A stretch of 23,245 nt of DNA, from contig DDEO01000192.1 of assembly GCA_002336725.1 (NCBI GenBank), forward strand, positions 1-23,245, given 5' to 3'. The DNA comes from Bacteroidetes bacterium UBA1952. GTDB taxonomy: Bacteria; Bacteroidota; Bacteroidia; Chitinophagales; Chitinophagaceae. Positions 1 through 10,400 of this stretch are shown here, piece by piece. Within the stretch, counting starts at the first letter, position 1, and each line of letters starts with the position of its first letter. The position numbers and the translations under genes were made by a program. Below the pieces are notes generated by a model, which was not told the origin of the DNA, searched no databases, and saw only the letters and a program-made list of their open reading frames with translations.

Positions 1-513
1 CCCGCCTGTGGCTTTCTCCCACAGACGCACCCACCCGTCGTCGGGGCAACGTGCAAGCAATTCCTGCACCGAAAGGCCCTTTTGCGGATGCCGGAAACCG
101 GGAATGATTTCCGCAAGCGGCATCAAAACAAAACGACGCTCCGGAAGCAGCGGGTGCGGGATTTTTAAGTGTGGCAGGGCGATGATTTTCTGGTCATAAA
201 AAAGAATATCTATATCCAGCGTTCGGGCGGCCCATTTGCCGGTACGCTCGCGGCCATGGGCATTTTCGATATGCTGGCAGCATCGCAAAAGGGCTTCCGG
301 CGACAAAATCGTATGTACGACTATCGCCACGTTCAGATAATCCTGCTGGTCTGCGCTCCCCCACGCCGCCGATTCGTATATACCAGAACACTGAACGATT
401 GTTCCGCAACTTGCGACAAGGCCCTGCATACCGGCAGTCAAAAAGCCGGCCCGATCTCCCAGATTGCTGCCCAGCAGCAAAACGGTGGTAGCCGGAAGGG
501 CATTTTTATCCAT
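1..513 (-). CDS. folK: 2-amino-4-hydroxy-6-hydroxymethyldihydropteridine diphosphokinase (HPPK), 3' end outside the window
   Basis: FolK transfers pyrophosphate from ATP to 6-hydroxymethyl-7,8-dihydropterin, the step before dihydropteroate synthase in cytosolic folate synthesis. The ATG at 513-511 opens a frame that stays open to base 1 (171 residues seen), so the stop lies outside. Near the N-terminus the frame reads TTVLLLGSNLGDR, the family's first strand and substrate-binding loop; residues around 90-110 read RTGKWAARTLDIDILFYDQ, the HPPK signature with the two Mg-binding aspartates. The following stretch IPHPLLPERRFVLMPLAEI is also typical. At about 171 residues the family's usual length is nearly reached, so little is missing. 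It is divergent from sppA. The overlapping open frames on the other strand are shadows. Confidence 0.95.
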   Translation of the reverse strand, partial: MDKNALPATTVLLLGSNLGDRAGFLTAGMQGLVASCGTIVQCSGIYESAAWGSADQQDYLNVAIVVHTILSPEALLRCCQHIENAHGRERTGKWAARTLDIDILFYDQKIIALPHLKIPHPLLPERRFVLMPLAEIIPGFRHPQKGLSVQELLARCPDDGWVRLWEKATGG

Positions 514-598
514 AAAAAAATATTTTTTCAATAGAGAAAGGAAGAAATTTCCGGAAAATGCCCGGCGCAGGATGCAAAGCTATACGCGTTCCGCTTCG

Positions 599-606
599 TA
601 TTTTCG
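599..606 (+). promoter_or_regulatory. Candidate -7 box for sppA
   Basis: TATTTTCG differs at one base from the Bacteroidota -7 consensus TAnnTTTG and lies 43 bases before the GTG at 650. No TTTG is seen at -33. It would place the transcription start near 612, downstream of the alternative ATG at 572. Confidence 0.3.
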
Positions 607-649
607 GGCACTTCCCGGCAAACTTCAAAAGCCGCCTGTTTTCCTGCTC

Positions 650-2431
650 GTGAGACAATTTTTCAAAACATTCTTCGCTTCCCTGCTGGCCATTCTGGTG
701 GCCTCGGCTATTCTCATTGGCGTTGTCATCGGCAGCATCAGCTCGCTGATAAGCTCTGCCAAAAACGTCAATCAGGAAGTAACCGTCAAGGATGGCTCTA
801 TGCTCCTGCTCGACCTGCGCAAATCTATACACGAGCAGCGCGAAACTTCCTCTTTCCCGATGCTTACCGGCGATGAGGATGAAAACGCCGGCCTCTACGA
901 CATCACACGCGCCATCGGCGATGCCGCAACCGACAAACGCGTTCCGGGTATTATCATTCGTACGGGCGGCACTTCGGCGGGCTGGGCCACGCTTCAGGCA
1001 ATTCGGGAAGCGGTGCTGAATTTCCGGAAAATTTCCGGGAAACCGGTGTATGCCTATGGCGAAGATTATTCCCAAAAAGACTATTATGTGGCTGCCGCTG
1101 CCGATAGTGTATTTCTGAACCCGGCAGGCGATTTTGAGCTGAAGGGCCTCGCGGCGCAGTTGCAGTTTTTCCGGGGCACACTGGAGAAAATCGGTGTAAA
1201 ACCGGAAATTTTCTACGCCGGAAGGTTCAAGAGCGCCACCGAGCCGTTCCGGGAATATAAAATGACCGATGCCAACCGAATCCAACTTTCGGTGCTTATC
1301 AACACCCTGTGGGAAGAATATCTCGTTGCGGCATCGGCCCACGCCAAGACCGATACGGCAACGGTAGGCACCTGGACGCGCGAAGGTGCTGTCTTGCTGC
1401 CCGAAGATGCGCAACGCCTCGGCCTGGTGGATCGCCTCGCCTATTGGGATGAAGTAGAAAGCCTGATTCGCCGCAAAACCGATAAGAAAGAAAAAGACAA
1501 GGTGGCGTTCACCCAAATGGGCGATTATTCCAAATCCAAAGCGGGAGCATCGCTCAAAGAAGGCCGTATTGCCGTGCTTTTTGCCGAAGGCGAAATCAGC
1601 GACGGCAAGAGCGAGAACAGCTATCAGATAGCATCTGAAACCTTTGTGGCGCAAATCCGGCGCATCCGCGACAACGACAACGTGAAAGCGGTGGTGCTTC
1701 GGGTAAACAGTCCGGGCGGCTCGGCGCGGGCCTCGGAGGTGATTTTGCGCGAGCTGCAATTGCTTCAGGAAAAGAAAAAACTGGTTGTTTCGATGGGTGA
1801 TATGGCGGCTTCGGGCGGCTATTATATCTCGGCAACTGCCGATAGCATTTTTGCGCTGCCGACGACGCTGACCGGTTCGATTGGCGTTTTTGGGATGATG
1901 TTCAACGCGAGCGAGCTGCTCACTCAAAAGCTGGGCGTAACCTTCGACGAAGTGAAAAACGCACCTTTTGCCGATTTCCCGTCGCTTGCCAAGCCATTTA
2001 CGGATGCCGAGCGGGCGCGGATGCAGCGCGGGGTGGATGCTATCTATGCCTTGTTTAAATCGCGCGTGGCTGCCGGCAGAAAACTTTCGCCGGCGCAGGT
2101 AGATTCTATCGCGCAGGGCCGCGTGTGGCTGGGCCGCGATGCACTGGCAGTGGGATTGGTGGACCGCATTGGCGGGCTGGACGATGCCGTTCGGAGTGCG
2201 GCCCGACTGGCAAATATCAGCGATTACAGTATCGTAACGTATCCGGAGCCGGTGGATCGCTTCCGGTCTATGCTGGGGCAGTTGAAGAATACACCCTTCA
2301 CCCAAACGCAGCAGGCCATTGGCGCAGTAGCCGGGCCACAGGCAGGCACGCTGGTGGAGAAATTCCGGAAATGGCACCTGCTGAACCGCCAGGCGCAGAT
2401 GGCGCTGCCGTTTGAGCTGGTGGTGGAGTAA
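650..2431 (+). CDS. sppA: Signal peptide peptidase SppA, 67K type (protease IV)
   Basis: SppA is a membrane-anchored serine protease that cuts cleaved signal peptides and other membrane fragments on the outer face of the inner membrane. I start it at GTG 650 (593 residues), which gives MRQFFKTFFASLLAILVA, the usual short cytoplasmic tip followed by a single membrane segment to about residue 27; ATG 572 would add 26 residues not typical of the family. Two S49 domains follow. The catalytic Lys is residue 194 in FKSATEPF and the nucleophile Ser is residue 388 in GDMAASGGYY, the Ser/Lys pair split between halves as in 67K SppA. NSPGGSARASE (about 355-365) is the conserved loop before the Ser. It is divergent from folK and probably monocistronic. 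Confidence 0.93.
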   Translation: MRQFFKTFFASLLAILVASAILIGVVIGSISSLISSAKNVNQEVTVKDGSMLLLDLRKSIHEQRETSSFPMLTGDEDENAGLYDITRAIGDAATDKRVPGIIIRTGGTSAGWATLQAIREAVLNFRKISGKPVYAYGEDYSQKDYYVAAAADSVFLNPAGDFELKGLAAQLQFFRGTLEKIGVKPEIFYAGRFKSATEPFREYKMTDANRIQLSVLINTLWEEYLVAASAHAKTDTATVGTWTREGAVLLPEDAQRLGLVDRLAYWDEVESLIRRKTDKKEKDKVAFTQMGDYSKSKAGASLKEGRIAVLFAEGEISDGKSENSYQIASETFVAQIRRIRDNDNVKAVVLRVNSPGGSARASEVILRELQLLQEKKKLVVSMGDMAASGGYYISATADSIFALPTTLTGSIGVFGMMFNASELLTQKLGVTFDEVKNAPFADFPSLAKPFTDAERARMQRGVDAIYALFKSRVAAGRKLSPAQVDSIAQGRVWLGRDALAVGLVDRIGGLDDAVRSAARLANISDYSIVTYPEPVDRFRSMLGQLKNTPFTQTQQAIGAVAGPQAGTLVEKFRKWHLLNRQAQMALPFELVVE

Positions 2432-2618
2432 AAAAGGAGAAGAAATTCCGGAAAGCGCACCCGCCGCGCGACACCTCCGCAGGCAACCCGGCAACGAAAC
2501 CGGCGCAAGGGAATGAACCGCCCAACGGGCTTCTGAATCCGTACGATTTTGCAGCCCCAAAAAAGGATTGCTTTCCGGAAACTTACTGCATATTATATTC
2601 GCGGTTACAAAGCCATTT
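2432..2618. other. Intergenic region before the AraC regulator
   Basis: This 187-bp gap has no convincing gene. It holds two TTCCGGAA palindromes (2446, 2573) and a short GCCC-AAC-GGGC stem near 2523-2535 without a T-run, so no clear sppA terminator. TATATTCG at 2594-2601 is a possible -7 box with TTTC 18 bases upstream; the second palindrome overlaps that possible -33 element. Confidence 0.4.
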
Positions 2619-3416
2619 ATGTATGTAAAAGCGTATGCCCCCCACCCGCTGCTGGCAGAATATATTGACTCCTTTCTCTATTGCGCCATGAGCGATTTGG
2701 AGATGGATTTGATTCCGCGCGGTGCCAATCAGGTGTTTTTTCTGCTCAACGAAAGACATACGGCTACTGATTTATCGACCGGCAATTGCTACGGTTCCCG
2801 GTTCTTTTTCTCCAGTCCGGCAACCCGGCACTACAAAATGCTTTGCAGCGAACTGCTGCGTTCCGTCGGCGTTTTGTTTAAGCCTTTTGGCGCTTATCGG
2901 CTGCTGGGCATTCCTCAAAACCTGCTGCTCGACAACTATACCGATATGCGCGACCTGCTGGGGCCGACCATCGGGACGCTTATCCGGCAGCTGGAAGATG
3001 TGTCGGACACGCCTGACAAGGTGGTGGATTTGTTGCAGGGCTGGCTTTTGATGCAAGGACGCAATCTGGCCCGCATTGATGTTTCCCGGATGCGCTTTGC
3101 CTGCGAAACGATTCAGCGATTTTCCGGCGGGATGCCGGTTGCGGCGCTGGCAAGGGAAGTAGCTATGTCGGAACGTAATCTGGAGCTACACTTCCGGACA
3201 CACGTGGGCCTTTCTCCCAAGATGTATAGCCGGATTGCGCGATTCAGTTGCGTAAAAGAGGCAATTGTGAGCCGCCGCAACCCCGACTGGGCAGAAGTGG
3301 CCTACGGCTTCAACTATTCAGACCAAACGCATTTTATCAAGGAATTTAAGCGTTTTTATGGCCATACGCCTTCTCATTATGAGCAGCGAAAACAAGACCT
3401 GGCCGATTTGAGATAA
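2619..3416 (+). CDS. AraC-family transcriptional regulator (DUF6597-like N-terminus)
   Basis: A 265-residue one-component regulator. The ATG at 2619 gives MYVKAYAPHPLLAEYIDSF, the standard start of the DUF6597-type sensing domain (about residues 5-115, including SVGVLFKPFGAYRLLG); the frame is open further upstream only to a TTG at 2568. The C-terminal AraC/XylS DNA-binding domain occupies about residues 165-258: first helix-turn-helix in VAALAREVAMSERNLELHF, second in AEVAYGFNYSDQTHFIKEFK, ending with the family signature FKRFYGHTPSHY. The ligand is unknown. It stands alone between sppA and the envelope operon, ends in a strong terminator, and is the only regulator in the window, so control of the next operon is possible but unproven. 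Confidence 0.9.
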   Translation: MYVKAYAPHPLLAEYIDSFLYCAMSDLEMDLIPRGANQVFFLLNERHTATDLSTGNCYGSRFFFSSPATRHYKMLCSELLRSVGVLFKPFGAYRLLGIPQNLLLDNYTDMRDLLGPTIGTLIRQLEDVSDTPDKVVDLLQGWLLMQGRNLARIDVSRMRFACETIQRFSGGMPVAALAREVAMSERNLELHFRTHVGLSPKMYSRIARFSCVKEAIVSRRNPDWAEVAYGFNYSDQTHFIKEFKRFYGHTPSHYEQRKQDLADLR

Positions 3417-3454
3417 CACAGCAGAATTTCGGTTTTTTACTATTCGGCCTTTTG

Positions 3455-3488
3455 ATGCACAACCACCTTTGTGGCTGTGCATTTTTTT
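3455..3488 (+). terminator. Intrinsic terminator after the AraC regulator
   Basis: A 12-bp stem with one mismatch (ATGCACAACCAC at 3455-3466 with GTGGCTGTGCAT at 3471-3482, loop CTTT) is followed by a run of seven T. It isolates the regulator gene from the operon beginning at 3554. Confidence 0.85.
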
Positions 3489-3553
3489 ATGCCCCGTCCC
3501 AAGGGATGCCGCTGTTCTATTTTTTTCTATTTCATCTATAATTCATTGGTAAC

Positions 3554-5701
3554 GTGTCTATCAAAATACGATTTCAAACAATACTTTTCGTCTGCTCGCT
3601 TAGCGTGTTTGCGAATGGGTGTGTCAAATATCCCAAAGACACCAAGCCTGTTGTAAAGACCGGCACCGTGAGCGATATTCTGGCCGGAAGTGCCGTGGCT
3701 ACGGGTTCTCTGGAATCGGTGGGGAGCGGAACGATTCTTCAATATGGCCATTGCTGGAGCAGCGCAAACGATGTGCCGGATTTGCGGATTCATCAGGGGA
3801 AAACCGCGCTGGGAACCCGGAATACGACGGGCAGTTTCAGAAGTAATATGACCGGGCTTTATCCCAAAACCGGATACTATGTACGTGCTTATCTGGTATC
3901 TGACAAGGATACGCTGTATGGAAATGATATTAAATTTTTCACCACTGCGGATACTGCGGCAGGTGTCAAACTACCGCCCAATGTGGCCACCTTGTCGGAT
4001 TCGGCGGTAGCGAAAAATGATTTTTATATCCGGGGAAACCTCGTTAATACCGGCACTAGCAATGTTACGCGCTACGGACATTGTTATAGCCGCACCCAAC
4101 CGCAGCCAACCACGGCAGACAGCGTCAGTAATCTGGGCGCGGCTACTGCCCCCACGCTTTTTACCTCGCACCTGACCAACCTGCCGGAAGGCACGCGCTA
4201 TTATGTAAGAGCCTATGCGACCAATGCTACCGGAACGGCGTATGGCGTTGTCGTTACTGTAACAACGGCAGCCTCGCAAACCCCGCCGGCAGTTGCTACA
4301 CTGCCGCTTTCGGCACCGCATAGCTGGACAACTGCAACCACCCCACTCAACGGGAAACTGACGGCAATGGGTATGCCGGCAGCTACGCAACTGGGCCATG
4401 TATGGTCGGCCACCAACCGGATGCCAACAGTGGCCGACTCGGTCATCAACAACGGCCCGGCTACGACTATCGGGAATTTTGTATCGCCTCTGGCCAATGT
4501 CAAACTCAGGACTTCTACTACTTACTATTATCGCGCGTTTGCCACAAATGCTTCGGGAACCGTGTATGGCACGGTGGATTCTTTCAAAACGGGCATGAAA
4601 AATACGATTCAGGAAGGCCCGATGCTGACGAACCTGCCGGAAAGCGGCGTGGCTGTGGCCTGCAACGGAAAATTGTATTACGGCCTTGGCAGGTCGTCCA
4701 TGAGCTACGACCCCGGCAATAACGGATGGAATGTGTATGACCCCAACACCGGAAATACAACCGTTCTGGCAGCGCCTCCGCAAAGCTATATATATGGGTC
4801 AAACGGTTTTGAGTATGGCGGCGAAATCTACGTCGTAGGGGGTTTTTCTAATTTTCTGGATTACACCGACAACAATCTGTATATTCAGAAATATACGCCT
4901 GCCACCAATAGCTGGTCGGTGGTGCTGCGCTACCCGCTGGCAAGTTCGCTCAGTGGTCAGCGTTTTTTTGGGGCCAATGGTTTCTTGATTGGGACAAAAT
5001 ACTACTTCTTTGGCGGCATTAGCTATACATGGATAGGCGGCGGTACGCCGTCGCCTACTCCGGCCACGTATGTTTCTCCATTTAATTTTTATTACAACAA
5101 TCTCAATACCCTGCTTAATAATACAGGCACACAAAGCCTTCAGATGTTTGCCTTTGATTTGACGAGTCGTTCCATTTCAGTTAATAGCTATACAAATTCC
5201 GGTTTTGCCGATATGGGTGCGGCCTATGCGGCTACGTTTACGTTGGCGGGCAAGGGCTATGTAGTGGGCGGCATTTCGGAGTTTAAGCAATCCAACGGGA
5301 CGCTTTCAGCGGGCTACGACTCTATGCTTTCGGCGCAGTGCTGGGAGTTTGACCCACAAGCCAATCAATGGAGCCGGAAGGCCGATTTTCCGGGAAATAC
5401 CGCCTATGGAATGGCCGGTTGTGCTTTTCAGGGAATGGGCTATGTGTTTGGCGGTGCCGGAAATCTGTCGGCGATGATGCCGGGCGACCCCTTGCGCATT
5501 CCGGGCTACGCTCAGCAATACAGCTTTAACCCGGCGACCAATAGCTGGCGCGCCGATCCGTTTTCCGGAAATATGCCTGCATTTGCAAAGGGTTTTGTGG
5601 TTCCGTTCCGGGATTTCATGCTTTTGGGCGGCGGGCTGCAAACCGGTATGGCTACGGGTTTTCTGGATACGGTTCGCAATAAGATTTATAAAATTGAATA
5701 A
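3554..5701 (+). CDS. Surface lipoprotein with Fn3-like repeats and a kelch beta-propeller
   Basis: 715 residues. An in-frame TAA at 3539 forces the start at GTG 3554. The N-terminus is a lipoprotein signal: basic residues, a hydrophobic run, then FANGC with Cys 23 as the lipidated residue. Three related modules follow (about 35-131, 140-238, 243-346), each with YGHCWS or GHVWS early and YYVRAYATN...G.xYG late, the Fn3-like pattern common in Bacteroidota surface lipoproteins. Residues about 355-710 carry kelch-type repeats (LYYGLG, IYVVGGFS, YYFFGG, GYVVGG, GYVFGGAG, MLLGGG), expected to form a beta-propeller. It is the first gene of the envelope operon, 21 bp before the barrel gene. Binding of protein or glycan is the likely general role; the ligand is unknown. 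Confidence 0.85.
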   Translation: MSIKIRFQTILFVCSLSVFANGCVKYPKDTKPVVKTGTVSDILAGSAVATGSLESVGSGTILQYGHCWSSANDVPDLRIHQGKTALGTRNTTGSFRSNMTGLYPKTGYYVRAYLVSDKDTLYGNDIKFFTTADTAAGVKLPPNVATLSDSAVAKNDFYIRGNLVNTGTSNVTRYGHCYSRTQPQPTTADSVSNLGAATAPTLFTSHLTNLPEGTRYYVRAYATNATGTAYGVVVTVTTAASQTPPAVATLPLSAPHSWTTATTPLNGKLTAMGMPAATQLGHVWSATNRMPTVADSVINNGPATTIGNFVSPLANVKLRTSTTYYYRAFATNASGTVYGTVDSFKTGMKNTIQEGPMLTNLPESGVAVACNGKLYYGLGRSSMSYDPGNNGWNVYDPNTGNTTVLAAPPQSYIYGSNGFEYGGEIYVVGGFSNFLDYTDNNLYIQKYTPATNSWSVVLRYPLASSLSGQRFFGANGFLIGTKYYFFGGISYTWIGGGTPSPTPATYVSPFNFYYNNLNTLLNNTGTQSLQMFAFDLTSRSISVNSYTNSGFADMGAAYAATFTLAGKGYVVGGISEFKQSNGTLSAGYDSMLSAQCWEFDPQANQWSRKADFPGNTAYGMAGCAFQGMGYVFGGAGNLSAMMPGDPLRIPGYAQQYSFNPATNSWRADPFSGNMPAFAKGFVVPFRDFMLLGGGLQTGMATGFLDTVRNKIYKIE

Positions 5702-5722
5702 ACGCCTCAAAAGCATTTGTTT

Positions 5723-7456
5723 ATGAAAAATAAAATACGCGCTTTTATGGTGGCAGGTCTCTTGCCGCTGGTGGGGCATACGCAGGATATTGAGCAGATG
5801 ATTCGCTCCAAGCCTTTTAAGATTTCCGGAAATGCCTCGGTACGCACGATTTATACCGACTATAGCGGCGGCAACTGGCAGGGCGGAAAGCCCTTTGACC
5901 TGGTGCTGACGGGCAGTCCGGTATTTCAGGTTTATGGCTTAGAGATTCCGGTGAGCTTCATCTGGAGTCCTAATAACCAAAGCTTTCAGCAGCCGTTCAA
6001 CCAATATGGCACAAGCCCAAAATACAAATGGGTTACGCTGCATCTGGGCTACCGAAATCTGAGTTATCAGCCTTTTACGCTTGCGGGCCACACGATGCTG
6101 GGTGCAGGCTTCGACCTCACACCCGGAAAATGGCGTATCGGAATGATGTATGGCCGGCTGTCGGCGGCCACCGTGATAGACACCCTTACGCGCTCTTTGC
6201 AACAGGTGAGTTTTTTCCGGAAAGGGCTGGCCGCACACGCCGGTTATGGCAACGAAAAGAGCTTTATCGAACTAAGTGTTTTGTCGGCACAAGACGACAC
6301 CGGCAGCCTGAAAACGGATTTGAGCCGACTGGGTCAGATTTACGGAACCGAAATTATGCCTGCCGGAAATGCCGTTGCGGGCGTGTCGGGAAGGATACAA
6401 ATAGGCAAAAAAATGTTTGTGGAAGCCGATGGCGCACTGAGCATCTATACAAGAGATTTAAGAAACCCAACCGTCATCAACGTAACAGAAGACGAGGCGC
6501 TGAAAAATGCCGTGCGTTCTATCGTGTATATCAACGCCACAAGCTCTGTGCAAAGCGCCGCGCAGGCGGCCATAGGCTACTCGGCAAGAAACTGGACGCT
6601 GCGCCTGCGATATAAGCGCATAGACCCCGATTTTCAGAGTATGGGCGCTTATTTTATCAACAACGACCTGCAGGACATCACCCTCGCCCCGACGCTCAAT
6701 CTGCTTCGGGGGAAACTTCAACTCAGCGGCAGCCTGGGTTTTCAGAACGACAACCTGCGCAACACCAAGACCACGCTTTCGAGGCGTGTTATCGGCAACC
6801 TGGGCGTGGTGGCCGTGCTGAACAAGAACTGGATTATCAACGGCAATTTTAGCAATTATAACAACAGCAGCCAACCCAATACCAATATCACCCGCATCAG
6901 CGACACCCTGCGCATCACGCAGGCTACCCAAACCTTCTCGCTGACACCTATTTATACGTTTGTAAAAAACGACAAGGCACAAAATATCACCCTTAGCCTG
7001 AACGCCAATACCCTACAAGATTACAACAACAGCTATCAGCCGGGAATGCAAAGCCGCAACATCAATACGTATGTAGGGATTCTTAATTATCATATTGCAC
7101 ACACCAAAAAGGGCTGGGGCGCACAGGCGGGCCTCACCTACAACGAGCTTTCGGGCCTGGGATTGCAGGAACGCAATCAGGGGCTGACGCTGGCGGCAGA
7201 CCGAAGACTGCTGAAAGACAAACTGAGCCTCTCGGCACAGTCCTCTTTTTTGTGGGGGCGGCGGGATGCCGGCACCACCCGCACCCTGAACCTGGCCTTG
7301 CAGGTTTCGTATAAACTGGGGGCGCAGCAAAGTATTAATCTGGGCAGTTATTACAATCAAACAAATATCGACGCAGTTGTCGGCACACAGCAACTCACCA
7401 ATGTGCGGGCAGAGCTGGCGTATGCTATTCAATTTGGAAAAACGACACAAAAATGA
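5723..7456 (+). CDS. Predicted outer-membrane beta-barrel protein of unknown function
   Basis: 577 residues from ATG 5723 (a TTG six bases upstream is less likely). A signal peptide precedes QDIEQM (cut near residue 20). The rest is mostly alternating hydrophobic/polar strands ending in aromatic or small residues (VTLHLGYRNLSYQ, WRIGMMYGRLS, WTLRLRYKRID, QVSYKLG, LNLGSYYN), and the last strand AELAYAIQFGK lies close to the C-terminus, as in barrels inserted by BamA. No TonB box, plug domain or enzyme motif is visible. The stop overlaps the start of the giant downstream gene, so the two are translationally coupled, which suggests the barrel anchors or exports that protein. I recognise no named family. 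Confidence 0.75.
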   Translation: MKNKIRAFMVAGLLPLVGHTQDIEQMIRSKPFKISGNASVRTIYTDYSGGNWQGGKPFDLVLTGSPVFQVYGLEIPVSFIWSPNNQSFQQPFNQYGTSPKYKWVTLHLGYRNLSYQPFTLAGHTMLGAGFDLTPGKWRIGMMYGRLSAATVIDTLTRSLQQVSFFRKGLAAHAGYGNEKSFIELSVLSAQDDTGSLKTDLSRLGQIYGTEIMPAGNAVAGVSGRIQIGKKMFVEADGALSIYTRDLRNPTVINVTEDEALKNAVRSIVYINATSSVQSAAQAAIGYSARNWTLRLRYKRIDPDFQSMGAYFINNDLQDITLAPTLNLLRGKLQLSGSLGFQNDNLRNTKTTLSRRVIGNLGVVAVLNKNWIINGNFSNYNNSSQPNTNITRISDTLRITQATQTFSLTPIYTFVKNDKAQNITLSLNANTLQDYNNSYQPGMQSRNINTYVGILNYHIAHTKKGWGAQAGLTYNELSGLGLQERNQGLTLAADRRLLKDKLSLSAQSSFLWGRRDAGTTRTLNLALQVSYKLGAQQSINLGSYYNQTNIDAVVGTQQLTNVRAELAYAIQFGKTTQK

Positions 7457-10400
7457 AACCACTCCTACGCCTTCTCCTCGCCTTCTGGGTAGCTATTTTG
7501 CTGTGTCATCCGGCTGCGCGGGCGCAGAATACGCCCGTCATCATCAACATAGCCGTTTTGCCACCCTATCAGCAAAGCATTCTGGACTTCCAAACCCATC
7601 CGGAACGCATTGCGCTGACCCTCACCAACACAAGCAATACGGAGCTGAACCTGCAACTGGGCGGCAGCATTAGCAACGACGGCAACATTCGCATTCAGAC
7701 AAAGCCCGGAAAGCGCGGCAATCAGCCCGTGCGCCTTGGTGCGCTTAGCACTATTAGCCTCGACGGCACGACAATCAGTCAGCTTTTAGACTTTGGCGAT
7801 TTGGATTTCATCGGCATCAGCCGGGCCGACCTGGAGCGCACCGGGATGCTACCGGAAGGGAATTATAGAATTTGCCTGCGGGCATATGATTTCCGGACGA
7901 TGCAGCCTTTAAGTGCGCTCAACGAGCCGCTGGGTTGTAGCAATATCTTTCCGGTAGAAAGCATCACGCCGCCCGTTTTGCTCAATCCTGTGTCAGAATC
8001 TACCGTGCCTGTGCTGGCCGGTACGCAAAATGTGATTATCAACTGGACCGTTCCGCCGGGGCTGGTGGGGCGCAATAATATTCAGTATGTGCTGCGGATG
8101 GTAGAAGTTTTGGGCAACCGCAATCCTATCGACGCAATGATGAGCAACAGCGTTACGCCGTTTTTTGAAACCACTACGAGCATCCCCGTTTTTGTCTATA
8201 ACTCCACGTATCCGCAGTTGGTTTTGGGCCGAAAATATGCCCTGATGGTTACGGCCCGTGACCCTTCCGGAAACACAGTTTTCAGAAACGGCGGCAGCAG
8301 TGCTGTTTCCTGGTTTCAGTATGGCACGGCGGCAGTGGCTCCGCCGCCCGCTCCCGACACGCCTGCCGCTCCGGCGGTGCCTTTCGTGATTCAGGGCGGA
8401 AACTGCGTAGCGGCCTGCAAGCTCGTTCCGCCTACGGGTGTCAACAGCAATGCTACCGTGCAGGTGAACGACGTGTTGGGCATTGGCAAGTTTAGCATGA
8501 CCGTGCTGGCCGTGCAGGCGGCAGGCGGCAAAATTTCCGGAACCGGAACCATCCCCGTTCCGCTGCTCAACAGCGGCTACATCAAGCTGCGCGTTGCCTT
8601 TCAGGATGTAGTGGTAAACGCCGATAAGAAGATAATGAGCGGTAAAGTAAACGCCATTGCCAAGAGCGGAAGCCCTACCCTGGTGCCTGCGGCTGATGCG
8701 CCCTCGGTGGCCCCGCCCAATGTGGCCGGTGTCATGAGTTTTCTGGCCAATAATCCGGCGCAGAAAATAGCAGATGCCGCCGCCGGAACGGTCAATTCTA
8801 TTGGTCTGGAAATGCCGTTGGGGTTAGACATCGGGCCGTTTATGTTTGCCGTAACGCAGGTGGTTTTCACGCCCGAACAGGCCTGGTTTACGACGGCTAC
8901 CAAGGTGGATATTCCGGAATCGGCGGCCTCCGACCTGGTGCTGGCCGGCACGGCCTGCTTTCAGGATGCGCAGGGTTTATGTGGGCCGATGAAGCTTTTT
9001 CTGGCCCAAGACCTGTCCGTTCCCGCCATTGGTTTAAACATCCTGAAGGCCGGAAACGACCAACAATCGGGTACTTTTATTGTCGCGACCAAGGGCAGCG
9101 GCGGTTTTTCGCTCGACCGGTTTAACGTGCAGGCGCGCTATACCTTCCCGGCCAATACGCTGGTAGATGCCCAAACAAGAAGCAGCCTGAGCGCCGCCTT
9201 TAATATGGACATCCGGCAGGGCTGGAACAACTGGATTGCTGCCGTGAAGCTGCCCAATTTCTATGTGAGCGGCGCACAAAAGTTTCAGTTTAGCATGGAT
9301 ACGGTTTATTGGGATCACAGCGATGTGCGCAATCCGGCCGGCATCCCGGCTGAATTTCGGCAAAAGCAGGGCAATGATGTTATCAGCACGACTGCAACCA
9401 CTTGGCGCGGCTGGTATTTTCCGCGTGTAGCCATTCAGATGCCGCAGCCCATCAAGGCGGCCAACAACCCCCAAAGCACCACAACCGTGCAGGCCAAAGA
9501 CATGATATATACGGGCGGCGCATTTTCCGGAAATGTATCGGCCACAAGCCTGCTGTCTATCGGCGATGGCTCGCTGGCCGGCTGGTACGCCTCCATTGAT
9601 ACGCTGGAATTTGATTTCTGGAAAAACACCCTTAGCTCCAGCCGGATGATTGGCCGCATGGTGTTGCCGCCGAGTGGCTCGGATTATGCGGTATCCGACA
9701 ACCAACTGCAATATACCTGCCTGCTCGTAAACAACGACAACCGGCCAATGGATTTTCAATTTGCCATTCAGCCCAAAGAAAACCGGGATTTGGCCTTTAA
9801 GGTGTGGTATATGAAACTGCGGCTCGATGGGTCTTCGCAAATCAGTGTGCGCACCAAGGCCGACAGCAGCGGCGATTTGGTGGCCCAGGCCAACCTGAAC
9901 GGCGTGCTGGGCATTGATGACAAAGACCAACGCATTCCGGGAATCGTGGCGGTGTCGATGCCCGACATAGAATTTACAAATCTGGGCATTTCTACCGAAG
10001 CGCCCTACGTGGACACGAATATGAAAATTGCCCTCAAGTTTAACTCACCCGACAAACAAGTGGGCGGCTTCACCATGACTTTAAAAAGTTCGGGGATGAT
10101 TTTTAGACCCGGCGCAGAAACCAAAATCGGTATCGGGTTTACTGGTGGAATGCACGTAGTACCCAAGTCAGTAGAAAAACTGGGTATGGTGGCCGAAGCC
10201 AAATTTGGTATTTATGCCCGGATTAAACCCAATTTAAACGGTCGTTTTCAGTGGGAAGGTGTGGGCGCAGAGATGAGCGAAATTAGCATGGCCGCCGGTG
10301 CCGACTTAGGCCCCTTCAAGGTGAAAGGAGCCTTGCAATTTGTGAATAAAGATGCCGACCCCGGTCGGGGTTCTTTCTTTGCCGGTGCGCTGGAGGTGGT

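Noticed and set aside
506..2560. 684-residue open frame antisense to sppA
   Set aside because: It mirrors sppA, gives a His/Arg-rich low-order protein without any domain, and sppA has intact catalytic motifs on the other strand.
9034..9930. 298-residue minus-strand open frame inside the TANFOR gene
   Set aside because: It lies wholly within a continuous 1924-residue coding frame, has no export signal or domain and no promoter.
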